Shown here in pieces: positions 44,942 through 53,494 of a stretch of DNA of 64,000 bases. The translations under genes and the position numbers were made by a program. Within the stretch, counting starts at the first letter, position 1, and every line of letters starts with the position of its first letter. The stretch comes from Bacillus mojavensis RO-H-1 = KCTC 3706. Its GTDB lineage: Bacteria; Bacillota; Bacilli; Bacillales; Bacillaceae. The stretch lies in assembly GCF_000245335.1 (NCBI RefSeq), contig NZ_JH600279.1:558001-622000 (forward strand), in the 5' to 3' direction. Below the pieces are notes generated by a model. The model had not been told where the DNA came from, ran no database searches, and was given only the letters and a program-made list of their open reading frames with translations.

Positions 44942-46156
44942 ATGCAAATGGGCGATACAGTATTTATGTTCTTTTGCGCTTTACTCGTGTGGCTGATGAC
45001 CCCGGGGTTAGCGTTATTTTATGGAGGAATGGTAAAAAGCAAAAATGTGCTGAGTACAGCAATGCACAGTTTCTCTTCCATTGCCATCGTATCCATTGTT
45101 TGGGTTTTATTCGGATATACACTTGCCTTTGCTCCAGGCAACTCACTGATTGGCGGACTGGAGTGGGCAGGTCTGAAGGGGGTCGGATTTGATCCGGGTG
45201 ATTACAGCGACACGATTCCCCATTCATTATTTATGATGTTCCAAATGACGTTCGCGGTTCTGACAACTGCCATCATTTCCGGGGCTTTCGCAGAGCGGAT
45301 GCGATTCGGCGCTTTTCTTTTATTCTCGGTTTTATGGGTTTCATTGGTTTACACGCCGGTTGCTCACTGGGTATGGGGCGGCGGCTGGATCGGCCAGCTT
45401 GGCGCGCTTGATTTCGCAGGCGGAAACGTTGTTCATATTTCTTCCGGGGTGGCTGGCCTTGTTCTGGCCATCGTGCTCGGCAAACGAAAAGACGGCACAG
45501 CGTCTTCTCCGCATAACCTCATTTACACCTTCTTAGGAGGCGCCCTGATTTGGTTCGGCTGGTTCGGTTTTAACGTCGGCAGCGCCCTGACATTAAACGA
45601 TGTGGCCATGTACGCCTTTATTAATACAAACACGGCAGCTGCAGCGGGGATTGCCGGCTGGATATTGGTGGAATGGATCATCAACAAAAAACCGACGATG
45701 CTCGGCGCGGTATCAGGAGCGATTGCAGGACTTGTGGCCATTACGCCGGCGGCCGGGTTTGTCACACCGTTTTCTTCTATTATCATTGGCATCATTGGCG
45801 GAGCGGTTTGCTTCTGGGGTGTCTTCTCGCTGAAACAGAAATTCGGATATGATGACGCGCTTGATGCCTTTGGCCTGCACGGCATCGGCGGCACATGGGG
45901 CGGCATCGCGACAGGATTGTTCGCAACAACTTCAGTCAACTCCGCTGGTGCAGATGGTTTATTCTACGGGGATGCAAGTTTAATCTGGAAACAAATTGTA
46001 GCGATCGCCGCAACTTATGTTTTTGTATTTATTGTCACATTCGTTATTATTAAAATTGTAGGCCTCTTCCTGCCCCTACGCGCAACCGAAGAAGAAGAAT
46101 CACTCGGGCTTGATTTAACAATGCACGGGGAAAAAGCATATCAAGATTCTATGTGA
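44942..46156 (+). CDS. nrgA: Ammonium transporter NrgA (AmtB)
   Basis: This encodes 404 residues with eleven membrane helices of the Amt/Rh family. Landmarks include the N-terminal MTPGLALFYGGMV, the FNVGSALTLN motif and the DAFGLHGIGGTWGG segment with the pore histidine. The trimer conducts ammonia/ammonium at low external nitrogen and recruits TnrA through NrgB. ATG 44942 follows ACGGAGG. Transcription is by TnrA through the box at 44841. Confidence 0.96.
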   Translation: MQMGDTVFMFFCALLVWLMTPGLALFYGGMVKSKNVLSTAMHSFSSIAIVSIVWVLFGYTLAFAPGNSLIGGLEWAGLKGVGFDPGDYSDTIPHSLFMMFQMTFAVLTTAIISGAFAERMRFGAFLLFSVLWVSLVYTPVAHWVWGGGWIGQLGALDFAGGNVVHISSGVAGLVLAIVLGKRKDGTASSPHNLIYTFLGGALIWFGWFGFNVGSALTLNDVAMYAFINTNTAAAAGIAGWILVEWIINKKPTMLGAVSGAIAGLVAITPAAGFVTPFSSIIIGIIGGAVCFWGVFSLKQKFGYDDALDAFGLHGIGGTWGGIATGLFATTSVNSAGADGLFYGDASLIWKQIVAIAATYVFVFIVTFVIIKIVGLFLPLRATEEEESLGLDLTMHGEKAYQDSM

Positions 46157-46167
46157 GGAGTGACGCT

Positions 46168-46518
46168 ATGAGCGGTCAAATGTTCAAGGTAGAAATTGTA
46201 ACGCGTCCGGCAAATTTTGAAAAGCTGAAGCAGGAACTCGGAAAAATCGGAGTCACCTCTCTGACCTTCTCCAATGTTCACGGCTGCGGGCTTCAAAAAG
46301 CACATACGGAGCTTTATCGAGGGGTAAAAATAGAAAGCAATGTATATGAACGGTTAAAAATCGAAATCGTGGTCAGCAAGGTTCCTGTTGATCAAGTAAC
46401 TGAGACCGCTAAGCGGGTTCTGAAAACGGGATCACCGGGTGACGGTAAAATCTTTGTCTATGAAATCGGCAATACGATTAATATCCGCACCGGCGAAGAA
46501 GGACCTGAAGCGCTGTAA
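46168..46518 (+). CDS. nrgB: PII-family nitrogen regulator NrgB (GlnK)
   Basis: This encodes 116 residues with the PII fold (KVEIVTRPANFEKLKQELG N-terminus and a KIFVYEIGNTINIRTGEEG C-terminus). It binds NrgA through its T-loop and relays nitrogen status to TnrA. ATG 46168 has GAGGAG seven bases upstream; an overlapping GTG at 46153 is in frame but unsupported. It follows nrgA in the same operon. Confidence 0.95.
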   Translation: MSGQMFKVEIVTRPANFEKLKQELGKIGVTSLTFSNVHGCGLQKAHTELYRGVKIESNVYERLKIEIVVSKVPVDQVTETAKRVLKTGSPGDGKIFVYEIGNTINIRTGEEGPEAL

Positions 46519-46524
46519 TATCAT

Positions 46525-46557
46525 TAAGAGATTCGGACACTCCGGATCTCTTTTTTT
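46525..46557 (+). terminator. Terminator of nrgAB
   Basis: AGAGAT-CGG pairs with CCG-ATCTCT around a short loop, followed by seven T residues. Confidence 0.9.
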
Positions 46558-46642
46558 GCGAACAGAAAAAACCCCCAGAAAACGTGTTACCCATTCGAAT
46601 CCTCTTCAAGCGCCATGATTTCAGACAATCTCTATTTTTATT

Positions 46643-46671
46643 TGAAACTTTTTCTGAGTAAGATGAGTCTA
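46643..46671 (+). promoter_or_regulatory. ECF sigma-factor promoter of bcrC
   Basis: TGAAAC (46643-46648), 17 bp and AGTCTA (46666-46671) match the TGAAAC/CGTCTA promoter class of sigma-M and sigma-X, which are known to drive bcrC. Confidence 0.8.
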
Positions 46672-46700
46672 CTTAATATAAAAATGTAAAAGGTGATTAT

Positions 46701-47282
46701 TTGAATTACGAAATATTTAAAGCTATCCATGGATTATCTCATCACAATTCTGTTCTCGATTCCATTATGGTTTTCATAACGGAATACGCGATCGTTGCCT
46801 ATGCGCTTATCTTATTGGTGATGTGGCTGTTCGGGAACACACAAAGCAGAAAGAACGTGCTGTACGCAGGAATTACAGGAATTGCGGGTCTTGTGATTAA
46901 TTTCTTGATTACACAAGTTTATGTTGAACCGCGCCCTTTCGTCGCTCACACAGTGCATACGCTGATTCCGCACGATGCAGATGCTTCTTTTCCGAGTGAC
47001 CACACAACGGGAGCGCTGGCTATTTCGATTGCAATGCTTTTCAGAAACCGTAAAATCGGCTGGCCGCTCGTCATCTTCGGGCTTTTGACCGGTTTTTCAC
47101 GAATTTGGGTGGGACATCACTATCCTGTAGATGTGTTAGGCAGTCTTGTTGTCGCGATCATTATCGGGTTCCTGTTCTTTAGATTTTCAGATCTTCTTCG
47201 CCCGCTCGTTGATTTAATCGTCCGAATCTATGAAGCGATTATCAATAAAATAACGAAAAAACCAACCGATCAAAATTTCTAA
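46701..47282 (+). CDS. bcrC: Undecaprenyl pyrophosphate phosphatase BcrC
   Basis: This PAP2-type membrane enzyme recycles undecaprenyl pyrophosphate to the monophosphate lipid carrier and gives bacitracin resistance. The 193 residues have about five or six membrane helices and the PAP2 motifs VEPRP (~75), PSDHTTG (~98) and SRIWVGHHYPVDVLGS (~133). TTG 46701 has AAAAGGTG at good spacing. The ECF promoter upstream links it to envelope stress. Confidence 0.95.
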   Translation: MNYEIFKAIHGLSHHNSVLDSIMVFITEYAIVAYALILLVMWLFGNTQSRKNVLYAGITGIAGLVINFLITQVYVEPRPFVAHTVHTLIPHDADASFPSDHTTGALAISIAMLFRNRKIGWPLVIFGLLTGFSRIWVGHHYPVDVLGSLVVAIIIGFLFFRFSDLLRPLVDLIVRIYEAIINKITKKPTDQNF

Positions 47283-47285
47283 GAT

Positions 47286-47322
47286 AAAGCCGGCCTCTGA
47301 ATGGAAGAGCGCCGGCTTTAAT
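47286..47322. terminator. Bidirectional terminator
   Basis: AAAGCCGGC pairs with GCCGGCTTT, between the convergent bcrC and ywnJ genes. Confidence 0.88.
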
Positions 47323-47740
47323 ATTTTTCATACATCTCATGTCTTTTCCGTTTTGCGAGACCAAATAATCCAATAAACAGGGCAATCCCAACACTGTCAA
47401 TGAGTACATCCCGGATGCAGCCGTTTCTGCTGAAGAAAAGCTGAATGATTTCTGTAAAAACGGCAAACATGAATGCTCCGGCCGAGGCCCATTTGATATT
47501 GTTCCATTGCTTCCACAGCAAATATGTCAGCACGAAGAAAGAAAACGCGTGCCCGATTTTTTGAATTACAGCTTCAGGCGTAGTCAACTGAGCAAAATCC
47601 ATGTCTAAAAATTGGTATAAATCAGGATGCGGATGAAAATGAAATGTCACTGTCTGCGACACCACCATATCGCTGAAGCTTTCTGTGCAGACAGAGAGTA
47701 ATATGAAGAAGGTCCAGCCCGCAAGTAATAGACGATTCAT
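47318..47740 (-). CDS. ywnJ: VanZ-like membrane protein YwnJ
   Basis: This encodes 140 residues with four hydrophobic helices and the VanZ-family signature (KIGHAFSFFVLTYLL, then AVFTEIIQLFFSRNGCIRD with the conserved E and the ...RDVLIDSVG tail). VanZ-like proteins are linked to glycopeptide tolerance in some species; the role of YwnJ is unknown. ATG 47740 follows AAAGGAGG. Confidence 0.9.
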   Translation of the reverse strand: MNRLLLAGWTFFILLSVCTESFSDMVVSQTVTFHFHPHPDLYQFLDMDFAQLTTPEAVIQKIGHAFSFFVLTYLLWKQWNNIKWASAGAFMFAVFTEIIQLFFSRNGCIRDVLIDSVGIALFIGLFGLAKRKRHEMYEKY

Positions 47741-47811
47741 CTAAACAGCCTCCTTTCCAGCAGCATCTTGTGCATGTAAATACATAGACGGCACAGTGAA
47801 ACAAAAAGTAA

Positions 47812-47846
47812 CAAAAAAAACGCCTATCACACCGATAGACGTTTTC
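47812..47846 (-). terminator. Terminator of spoIIQ
   Basis: On the minus strand ACGTCTATC pairs with GATAGGCGT around a 5-base loop, followed by eight T residues. Confidence 0.92.
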
Positions 47847-47850
47847 TTCA

Positions 47851-48723
47851 TTAAGACTGTTCAGTGTCTTCTGTTGTGCTGCTTTCTTTGGAACCTGATT
47901 TGTCAGTTGAATCATCCGTTTTGTCTCCGGATTTTTCTTCAGTTCCTTTTTCAGTTGAACCATCCTTTTTTTCAGATGATTGCTGAATGGATTCTTCTGT
48001 TTCCTCAGTTGCAGCTTTCTCTTCTGCAGCTGCCGCTTTTTCAATAGAAGAAACCGGCTTGTCCATAAAGTTCAGCGGGTTCATAGCAACTCCATCTTTA
48101 CGGATTTCAAAGTGTACGTGGTTACCGCTTTCTTCGCTGTAAAGGTTCTTGCCAGACTTTCCGATGACCTGATTTTGCTTCACCTTGTCGCCTTGCTCAA
48201 CACCTACTTCAGAAAGTGATTGATACACAGTAGATAAACCATCAGCATGTTCAATTTCCACAACATATCCCAGCACTGGATCTTTTTCAGCTTTGACAAC
48301 CGTACCGCTTAGAGAAGCAGAAACATCGAAATCTTTTCCGTCTTTCTCAGCTAAGTCAATTCCTTTGCTTAGGCTGTACGTGTTATTATAGGTAACGAGT
48401 GCTGCTTCTTTTTCTTCTTTTGCGGCATCAGTTTCATAGAACTTTTTCACAACAGAAACGTTTTCAGAATCAACAACCGGCATTGCGACATTTTCCATAG
48501 ACTTTCCTACTTCAACTGCATCGTCGTTGTTGTCATACGCGGAGCTTCCGCCGTTATCAGCTAACTGATCCTTTACCTCATCATTTGATACAGATTGATA
48601 CCAAAGGACAGCTGTTAAAATGACGGCCGCACTGACTAAGTAAATTGCAGGGAACACCCAGCGTTTACGAAAAAACTGCTGAAGTTTTTTGACTTGAGAA
48701 GTTTTCTTTTCTTCCTCTCTCAT
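47851..48723 (-). CDS. spoIIQ: Forespore engulfment protein SpoIIQ
   Basis: This forespore membrane protein pairs with SpoIIIAH across the intermembrane space to form the SpoIIIA-SpoIIQ channel. The 290 residues contain a membrane helix at ~24-43, a linker, a LytM/M23 domain (~115-220) and a Glu/Lys/Ser-rich C-terminal tail. The M23 zinc site is degenerate: the first His of HxGxD is replaced (SKGIDLA), while the HxH strand (NHVHFEI) remains. That is the known reason SpoIIQ is not an active endopeptidase. ATG 48723 follows GAGGTGATG. Its tail appears a little longer than the 283-residue 168 protein. Confidence 0.96.
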   Translation of the reverse strand: MREEEKKTSQVKKLQQFFRKRWVFPAIYLVSAAVILTAVLWYQSVSNDEVKDQLADNGGSSAYDNNDDAVEVGKSMENVAMPVVDSENVSVVKKFYETDAAKEEKEAALVTYNNTYSLSKGIDLAEKDGKDFDVSASLSGTVVKAEKDPVLGYVVEIEHADGLSTVYQSLSEVGVEQGDKVKQNQVIGKSGKNLYSEESGNHVHFEIRKDGVAMNPLNFMDKPVSSIEKAAAAEEKAATEETEESIQQSSEKKDGSTEKGTEEKSGDKTDDSTDKSGSKESSTTEDTEQS

Positions 48724-48858
48724 TGTTTCATCACCTCAGCAACATTCTGAACACTTTTCTGAAAATATATACACTGATATAAAAAACTTTTTTAGATATA
48801 GTTTGTGCAGGCTGATAAGAAAGTATGTCATTTTTTTTGAGAGGAGAACCAGATACGT

Positions 48859-49356
48859 ATGAACTTGACATTACGTCTTGCTGAAAAAAAGGATATAGAA
48901 GCGGTTGTTGCGATTTATAACTCAACGATTGCCTCACGAATGGTAACAGCCGATACTGAACCGGTAACAACGGAAGACCGGATGGCGTGGTTTTTGGGAC
49001 ATACAGACGAACGGCCGCTGTATGTTGCTGAGGATGAAAGCGGGGACGTGGTTGCCTGGATCAGTTTCGAAAGATTTTACGGCAGGCCTGCTTATAATAA
49101 AACAGCCGAGATCAGCATATACATTCATGAATCATGCCGCGGCAAAGGCGCCGGAAATCACTTGCTTCAGGAAGCGCTCCGCATCGCGCCGGAGCTTGGC
49201 ATCCGCTCGCTTATGGCCTTCATTTTCGGACATAATAAGCCTAGCCTGAAGCTGTTTGAAAAGCACGGTTTCAAGGAATGGGGGTTATTCCCCGGCATTG
49301 CTGAAATGGACGGCAAGCGATATGACTTAAAAATATTAGGGAGAGAGCTATCATGA
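48859..49356 (+). CDS. ywnH: GNAT N-acetyltransferase YwnH (phosphinothricin-type)
   Basis: This encodes 165 residues of the GNAT fold, with the acetyl-CoA motif EISIYIHESCRGKGAGNHLL (~77-96) and a C-terminal FEKHGFKEWGLFPG signature shared by phosphinothricin and methionine-sulfone acetyltransferases. It probably detoxifies amino-acid analogues by N-acetylation. ATG 48859 has GAGGAGAA upstream. Its stop overlaps the start of the DUF5362 membrane gene. Confidence 0.93.
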   Translation: MNLTLRLAEKKDIEAVVAIYNSTIASRMVTADTEPVTTEDRMAWFLGHTDERPLYVAEDESGDVVAWISFERFYGRPAYNKTAEISIYIHESCRGKGAGNHLLQEALRIAPELGIRSLMAFIFGHNKPSLKLFEKHGFKEWGLFPGIAEMDGKRYDLKILGRELS

Positions 49357-49871
49357 TTAGTCTTGATAAAGATGAAAACCATATTGAAACTCACCACGAA
49401 GAAAACAGCGTGACCGAGCAGGAGAACAACAGCACAGAGTGCGAAAAACGTGAGCTGAGCGCTGCTGCTGTCAAATCGCTTTCAGACATTGCAAAGTGGG
49501 GCAAAATCACAGGAATTCTTTTAATTGTCATGGGTGCGCTGGCTGCCCTGTCGGCTTTAATGACAATCATAGGCGCTATTCCAGGCGTCCTGCTCATTAT
49601 TTCAGGCGTATTTCTGATGCGGTCGGCAAAAGCAGCAAGAGAGGCAAGCGGAAACCTGACCGGCAGTGCGGGTGTAAGCATGCTGGAGAACTACGGGAAA
49701 TTTATCAAAATGCAATTATTCTACGCTGCATCAAGTATCGCCGCAGGCCTCATCGGAATCATTCTGCTCATTTTCTTCCTCGTATTTGTCGGCATCGCCG
49801 CTTTTGAGGATATGGATACGTATGAAGACCCGGATTCCTATTATTATGAAGATGGGCCCGTCTTTGAATAA
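49353..49871 (+). CDS. ywnG: DUF5362-type membrane protein, probably YwnG
   Basis: This encodes 172 residues: a polar N-terminal ~45 residues, then two helices joined by a tight IGAIPG turn (~55-90) with VFLMRSAKAAREA after them, a third helix (~125-150), and an acidic, tyrosine-rich tail. The core (AKWGKITGILLIVMGA, IPGVLLIISGVFLMRSAK) is clearly paralogous to ywnC 10 kb downstream. It is coupled to ywnH by an ATGA overlap. Function is unknown; the symbol is assigned by position. Confidence 0.8.
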   Translation: MISLDKDENHIETHHEENSVTEQENNSTECEKRELSAAAVKSLSDIAKWGKITGILLIVMGALAALSALMTIIGAIPGVLLIISGVFLMRSAKAAREASGNLTGSAGVSMLENYGKFIKMQLFYAASSIAAGLIGIILLIFFLVFVGIAAFEDMDTYEDPDSYYYEDGPVFE

Positions 49872-49910
49872 AGGTGTGGATCTGACCTCCGAAGGATAGA
49901 CACGAATAGC

Positions 49911-49954
49911 AAGGGTATGAGTTCGGTATTGAACCGGACTCATGCCTTTTTATT
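49911..49954 (+). terminator. Terminator of ywnH and the DUF5362 gene
   Basis: AAGG-ATGAGT-CGG pairs with CCG-ACTCAT-CCTT, followed by TTTTT. Confidence 0.85.
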
Positions 49955-50304
49955 ATGTTCTCCTCAAATTTTCTGCGTTATCGTCATTCATCCAGGCACG
50001 CTCTTCGGTGTGACATACTTTGTATAGCATCCCTATCTTATATGTTAGAAACAATCAGGACATCTCTCCATTTACATCGCAGGACACAGACAGTTATATG
50101 ATTTCTCATTCAAAATATTTGTTTCTAGACCATTAAGCAGCTATTCCCCCACCGCCCCGCAGATGTACTCTCTATGTTTTATGGTTTTTCAAAAATAATA
50201 GTTGAATCGATTAGGCTAGAGCAAACACAGAGTTTTGTAACAAGCATATACTTCAATAACCGACATTTTTTCATCCATTTAAGAAAAAGGAAGTGGATAT
50301 ACTT
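49955..50304. other. AT-rich gap upstream of the nonulosonate cluster
   Basis: About 350 bp without a convincing gene, marking the left border of the inserted cluster. I see no insertion sequence, tRNA or direct repeat that would explain insertion. It holds the candidate promoter at 50224-50253. Confidence 0.6.
50224..50253 (+). promoter_or_regulatory. Candidate sigma-K-like promoter of the nonulosonate cluster
   Basis: AACACA, a 15-bp spacer and CATATACTT resemble the sigma-K elements AC and CATANNNTA. It lies about 50 bp upstream of the first gene. The match is imperfect. Confidence 0.3.
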
Positions 50305-51309
50305 GTGTTTTTCAAAGATAAAAAAATACTCATAATTGGCGGAACAGGTACGATTGGAAAAAGTCTTCTAAAACAAATTCTTAAGGATCAGCCAAAGGTT
50401 GTTCGTATATTTAGCAGAGATGAATATAAACAATTTATGTTGGAAAATGAAATCGGTCCCAGAAAGGATATTAGATTTTTAATAGGAGATGTGCGAGATT
50501 ATGACCGGGTGTTAAATGCTATGGACAGCATTGACTACGTCTTCCATACTGCTGCCATGAAGCATGTTCCTGCTTGCGAATACAATCCCTATGAAGCAGT
50601 CCTCACCAATATTATAGGAACCAATAATGTCATTAAAGCGGCAGTGGCCCAAAACGTAAAAAAAGTAGTTTTTACAAGTTCAGATAAAGCAATATCACCA
50701 ACGAATGCATATGGAGCAACAAAACTCACAGCTGAAAGATTAATTTCTGCAGCAGAATACAGTAAGGGAAAAGCTTCGACGGTTTTTTCTTGTGTTCGGT
50801 TTGGAAATGTAATTGGTTCAAGGGGTTCCGTGGTTCCATTGTTTATAGAACAAATCTTAACGCAAAAAAAGGTGACTGTTACGGATTTAAAGATGAATCG
50901 CTTTATGATGACACTGGATCAGGCGACATCTTTATTAATTGGTGCACTAAAGGAATCTCAGGGCGGCGAAATCTTCATATTAAAAATGCCTGTCATATCA
51001 CTGCATGACTTAGTGTCAGTCGTCGTGGAAGAAACATGCAAAAAACAGAATATGAATATTGATGAAATAGAAATACAAGAAATCGGGCTGCGGCCCGGAG
51101 AAAAAATGTATGAAGAACTGATGACTTATGACGAGTCGACAATGGCTTTGGAGCTGCCTGACATGTTTGTTATCCCTTCAACTTATGGGGAGAAAAATCA
51201 TTATACCCAAGCGAAAAAAGCAACTGAAGGGACTTATAGTTCAAATGACCAAAAGCAAATTTCAAAAGAAGAGGTCCTTGCATTATTAAAATCGCAAACA
51301 TTACTTTAA
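50305..51309 (+). CDS. pseB: UDP-GlcNAc 4,6-dehydratase family SDR (PseB/Pen-type)
   Basis: This encodes about 334 residues beginning MFFKDKKILIIGGTGTIG. The GTG at 50305 is preferred over 50293 because AAAAAGGAAG then has usable spacing and relatives start this way. The extended SDR has the NAD motif GGTGTIG, HTAAMKHVPACEYNP, the catalytic SDKA (Ser-Asp-Lys), YGATK (Tyr/Lys) and LRPGEKMYEEL. This is the family of PseB, FlaA1 and CapD that removes water from UDP-GlcNAc as the first step of pseudaminic-acid synthesis. A second SDR follows, so it may be the Pen-type partner of a Pen/Pal pair, as described in B. thuringiensis. First gene of a seven-gene operon. Confidence 0.8.
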   Translation: MFFKDKKILIIGGTGTIGKSLLKQILKDQPKVVRIFSRDEYKQFMLENEIGPRKDIRFLIGDVRDYDRVLNAMDSIDYVFHTAAMKHVPACEYNPYEAVLTNIIGTNNVIKAAVAQNVKKVVFTSSDKAISPTNAYGATKLTAERLISAAEYSKGKASTVFSCVRFGNVIGSRGSVVPLFIEQILTQKKVTVTDLKMNRFMMTLDQATSLLIGALKESQGGEIFILKMPVISLHDLVSVVVEETCKKQNMNIDEIEIQEIGLRPGEKMYEELMTYDESTMALELPDMFVIPSTYGEKNHYTQAKKATEGTYSSNDQKQISKEEVLALLKSQTLL

Positions 51310-51328
51310 TTCGGGAAGGAAGATGATC

Positions 51329-52273
51329 ATGAAAGTTCTCGTCACTGGAGGAGCAGGTTTTATCGGCAGATGGGTTGTGAAAAAATTATTAGAAGACCGT
51401 CATCAAGTATGGGTATTGGATGATTTATCGAACGGGCGTTTAGAAAATATAGAAGACCTGAAAAACGACCCTGGTTTTATCGAATTTATCCATGGTGATA
51501 TAAAGGATGTAAAAACATTAGAGGATCTTTTCTCGACAAAATTTGATATTTGCTACCATTTAGGTGCAAGCATCAACGTACAAGATAGCATCGACGATCC
51601 GAAAACCACATTTGAAAATGACACAATCGGTACTTTTAACATTTTAGAATTATGTAAGCAGCATAATGTAAAAGTTGTTTTTATGAGTACCTGCATGGTA
51701 TATGACCGAGCTGCATTTGCTGAAGGTATTAAAGAAACAGATCCTATTAAACCCGCTTCACCTTATGCCGGGTCAAAAATCGCGGCTGAAAATATGGTGC
51801 TCTCCTATTATCACGCATACGGTCTCCCTGCGGTTGTTATACGTCCGTTTAATACGTATGGGCCTTACCAAAAAACAGGCGGTGAAGGCGGAGTAGTTGC
51901 TATTTTTATAAAAAACAAATTGGACGGTAAAAAGCTGCATATATATGGTGACGGCACACAAACCCGTGATCTTTTATATGTAGAGGATTGTGCTGATTTC
52001 GTCGTGCAGGCTGGTTATTCCCAAAAAGCAAACGGTGAAATTATAAATGCAGGCCTTGGAAGAGATATATCGATTAATGAATTAGCAGAATTAATTGCAG
52101 GCGATAAACAAAACATTCACCATGTAGAGCATATACATCCTCAAAGTGAAATTCCAAAATTGTTATGTAACTACGAAAAAGCAAAAAAAATTCTTAATTG
52201 GAGCCCGCAGGTCAGTTTGGAGGAAGGAATAAGAAAAACAGAAGAATGGATTAAGAGTACGAATCTCATTTAA
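51329..52273 (+). CDS. NAD-dependent epimerase/dehydratase (Pal-like second SDR)
   Basis: This encodes 314 residues beginning MKVLVTGGAGFIG (ATG 51329, AAGGAAG upstream; an in-frame ATG at 51323 also exists). The extended SDR has GGAGFIG, HLGASINVQDS, MSTCMVYD and the active-site YAGSK, with FNTYGPYQ typical of nucleotide-sugar epimerases/dehydratases. In a pseudaminic cluster the position right after a PseB-family gene suggests the Pal role (conversion of the 5,6-ene to the 4-keto-L-altro sugar). A UDP-sugar 4-epimerase supplying another sugar is the alternative. Confidence 0.7.
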   Translation: MKVLVTGGAGFIGRWVVKKLLEDRHQVWVLDDLSNGRLENIEDLKNDPGFIEFIHGDIKDVKTLEDLFSTKFDICYHLGASINVQDSIDDPKTTFENDTIGTFNILELCKQHNVKVVFMSTCMVYDRAAFAEGIKETDPIKPASPYAGSKIAAENMVLSYYHAYGLPAVVIRPFNTYGPYQKTGGEGGVVAIFIKNKLDGKKLHIYGDGTQTRDLLYVEDCADFVVQAGYSQKANGEIINAGLGRDISINELAELIAGDKQNIHHVEHIHPQSEIPKLLCNYEKAKKILNWSPQVSLEEGIRKTEEWIKSTNLI

Positions 52274-52286
52274 TAGGAGAATGAAA

Positions 52287-53483
52287 ATGACCAGTGAGAA
52301 TAAATTAGCAATGACAGGCGGTAAGCCTGTCAGAGATTCATATCTTCCATACGGCAGGCAATGGTTAGATGAAGATGATATACAATCAGTAGTTGACGTT
52401 TTACGGGGAGACTATTTGACGACGGGACCAGCAATCGACTTATTCGAAGAAAAAGTCGCAGACTATGTTGGCAGCCGCTATGCTGTTGCATTTTCCAGCG
52501 GAACAGCTGCTTTACACGCGGCTTGCTTTGCTGCGGGAATTTCACAGGGAGACGAAGTCATTACGACACCCATCACATTTGCGGCAAGTGCCAATTGCAT
52601 TTTGTACATGGGAGCCAAACCGGTTTTCGCAGATATTAACCCGCACACATACAATATTGACCCTGATTCCATTGAAAAGCTGATCACTCCAAAAACAAAG
52701 GCTATTATACCGGTAGATTTTACAGGACAGCCGGTGAATCATGATCAGATTCAAAAAATTGCAAAAGCCCATAACTTGATCGTTATTGAAGATGCTGCCC
52801 ATGCATTAGGCGCTTCGTATAAAGGGGAAACAATCGGTTCAATCAGTGATATGACGATGTTTAGTTTCCACCCTGTTAAACATATTACAACCGGCGAAGG
52901 CGGAATGATAACAACTAATAATAGAGAATATTATGAGAAGCTGCTCCAATTCCGCAGTCACGGAATTACCCGCGACCCTAAAAAGCTAAGCCAAAACCAT
53001 GGATCGTGGTACTATGAAATGCACTTTCTTGGATTCAATTATCGGATGACAGATATCCAAGCTTCATTAGGCATCAGCCAATTTCAAAAATTAGATGATT
53101 TTATTGAAAAACGAAGACATCTTGCCAGGATCTACAACGAAAAATTAAAAACAATCTCCCACATTCATCTCCCAATTCAAGATGCAGCCTCAACTTCCAG
53201 CTGGCACCTTTATGTCATTGACTTAAAGCTAGATTCGCTTAAAGGAAACCGCGATGATATTTTCAACGCTATGCAAAAAGAAAATATAGGTGTTAACGTC
53301 CACTATATACCTGTTTATTTACACCCTTATTATCAACGTTTAGGTTATCAAGAGGGCTTATGCCCAAATGCCGAAAAGCTGTATAAAGGAATGATCACCT
53401 TGCCTCTGTTTCAATCGATGAACGAAAAAGATGCAGACGATGTTATAAAAGCACTAAAGAAAGTAGTGAATTATTATTCGTAG
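52287..53483 (+). CDS. pseC: Nucleotide-sugar aminotransferase (PseC-like)
   Basis: This PLP-dependent DegT/DnrJ/EryC1 transaminase would add an amino group at C4 of the UDP-4-keto-6-deoxy sugar. From ATG 52287 (AGGAG seven bases upstream) it has 398 residues. The PLP lysine is Lys198 in FHPVKHITTGEGG; VIEDAAHALGASY and FSSGTAALHAA bind the cofactor phosphate and ring. It is closely related to PseC and to the B. subtilis spore gene spsC, which lies elsewhere in 168. Confidence 0.88.
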   Translation: MTSENKLAMTGGKPVRDSYLPYGRQWLDEDDIQSVVDVLRGDYLTTGPAIDLFEEKVADYVGSRYAVAFSSGTAALHAACFAAGISQGDEVITTPITFAASANCILYMGAKPVFADINPHTYNIDPDSIEKLITPKTKAIIPVDFTGQPVNHDQIQKIAKAHNLIVIEDAAHALGASYKGETIGSISDMTMFSFHPVKHITTGEGGMITTNNREYYEKLLQFRSHGITRDPKKLSQNHGSWYYEMHFLGFNYRMTDIQASLGISQFQKLDDFIEKRRHLARIYNEKLKTISHIHLPIQDAASTSSWHLYVIDLKLDSLKGNRDDIFNAMQKENIGVNVHYIPVYLHPYYQRLGYQEGLCPNAEKLYKGMITLPLFQSMNEKDADDVIKALKKVVNYYS

Positions 53484-53494
53484 GAGGTGGTTAG

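Noticed and set aside
47622..48044. Basic, Lys/Gln-rich minus-strand frame inside the end of spoIIQ
   Set aside because: It is a frame-shifted reading of the Glu/Lys/Ser-rich SpoIIQ tail and shares its strand; the SpoIIQ frame is clearly the real one.
47851..48723. SpoIIQ as an active M23 endopeptidase
   Set aside because: The first zinc-binding His of the HxGxD motif is missing, which is a known feature of SpoIIQ rather than a new mutation.
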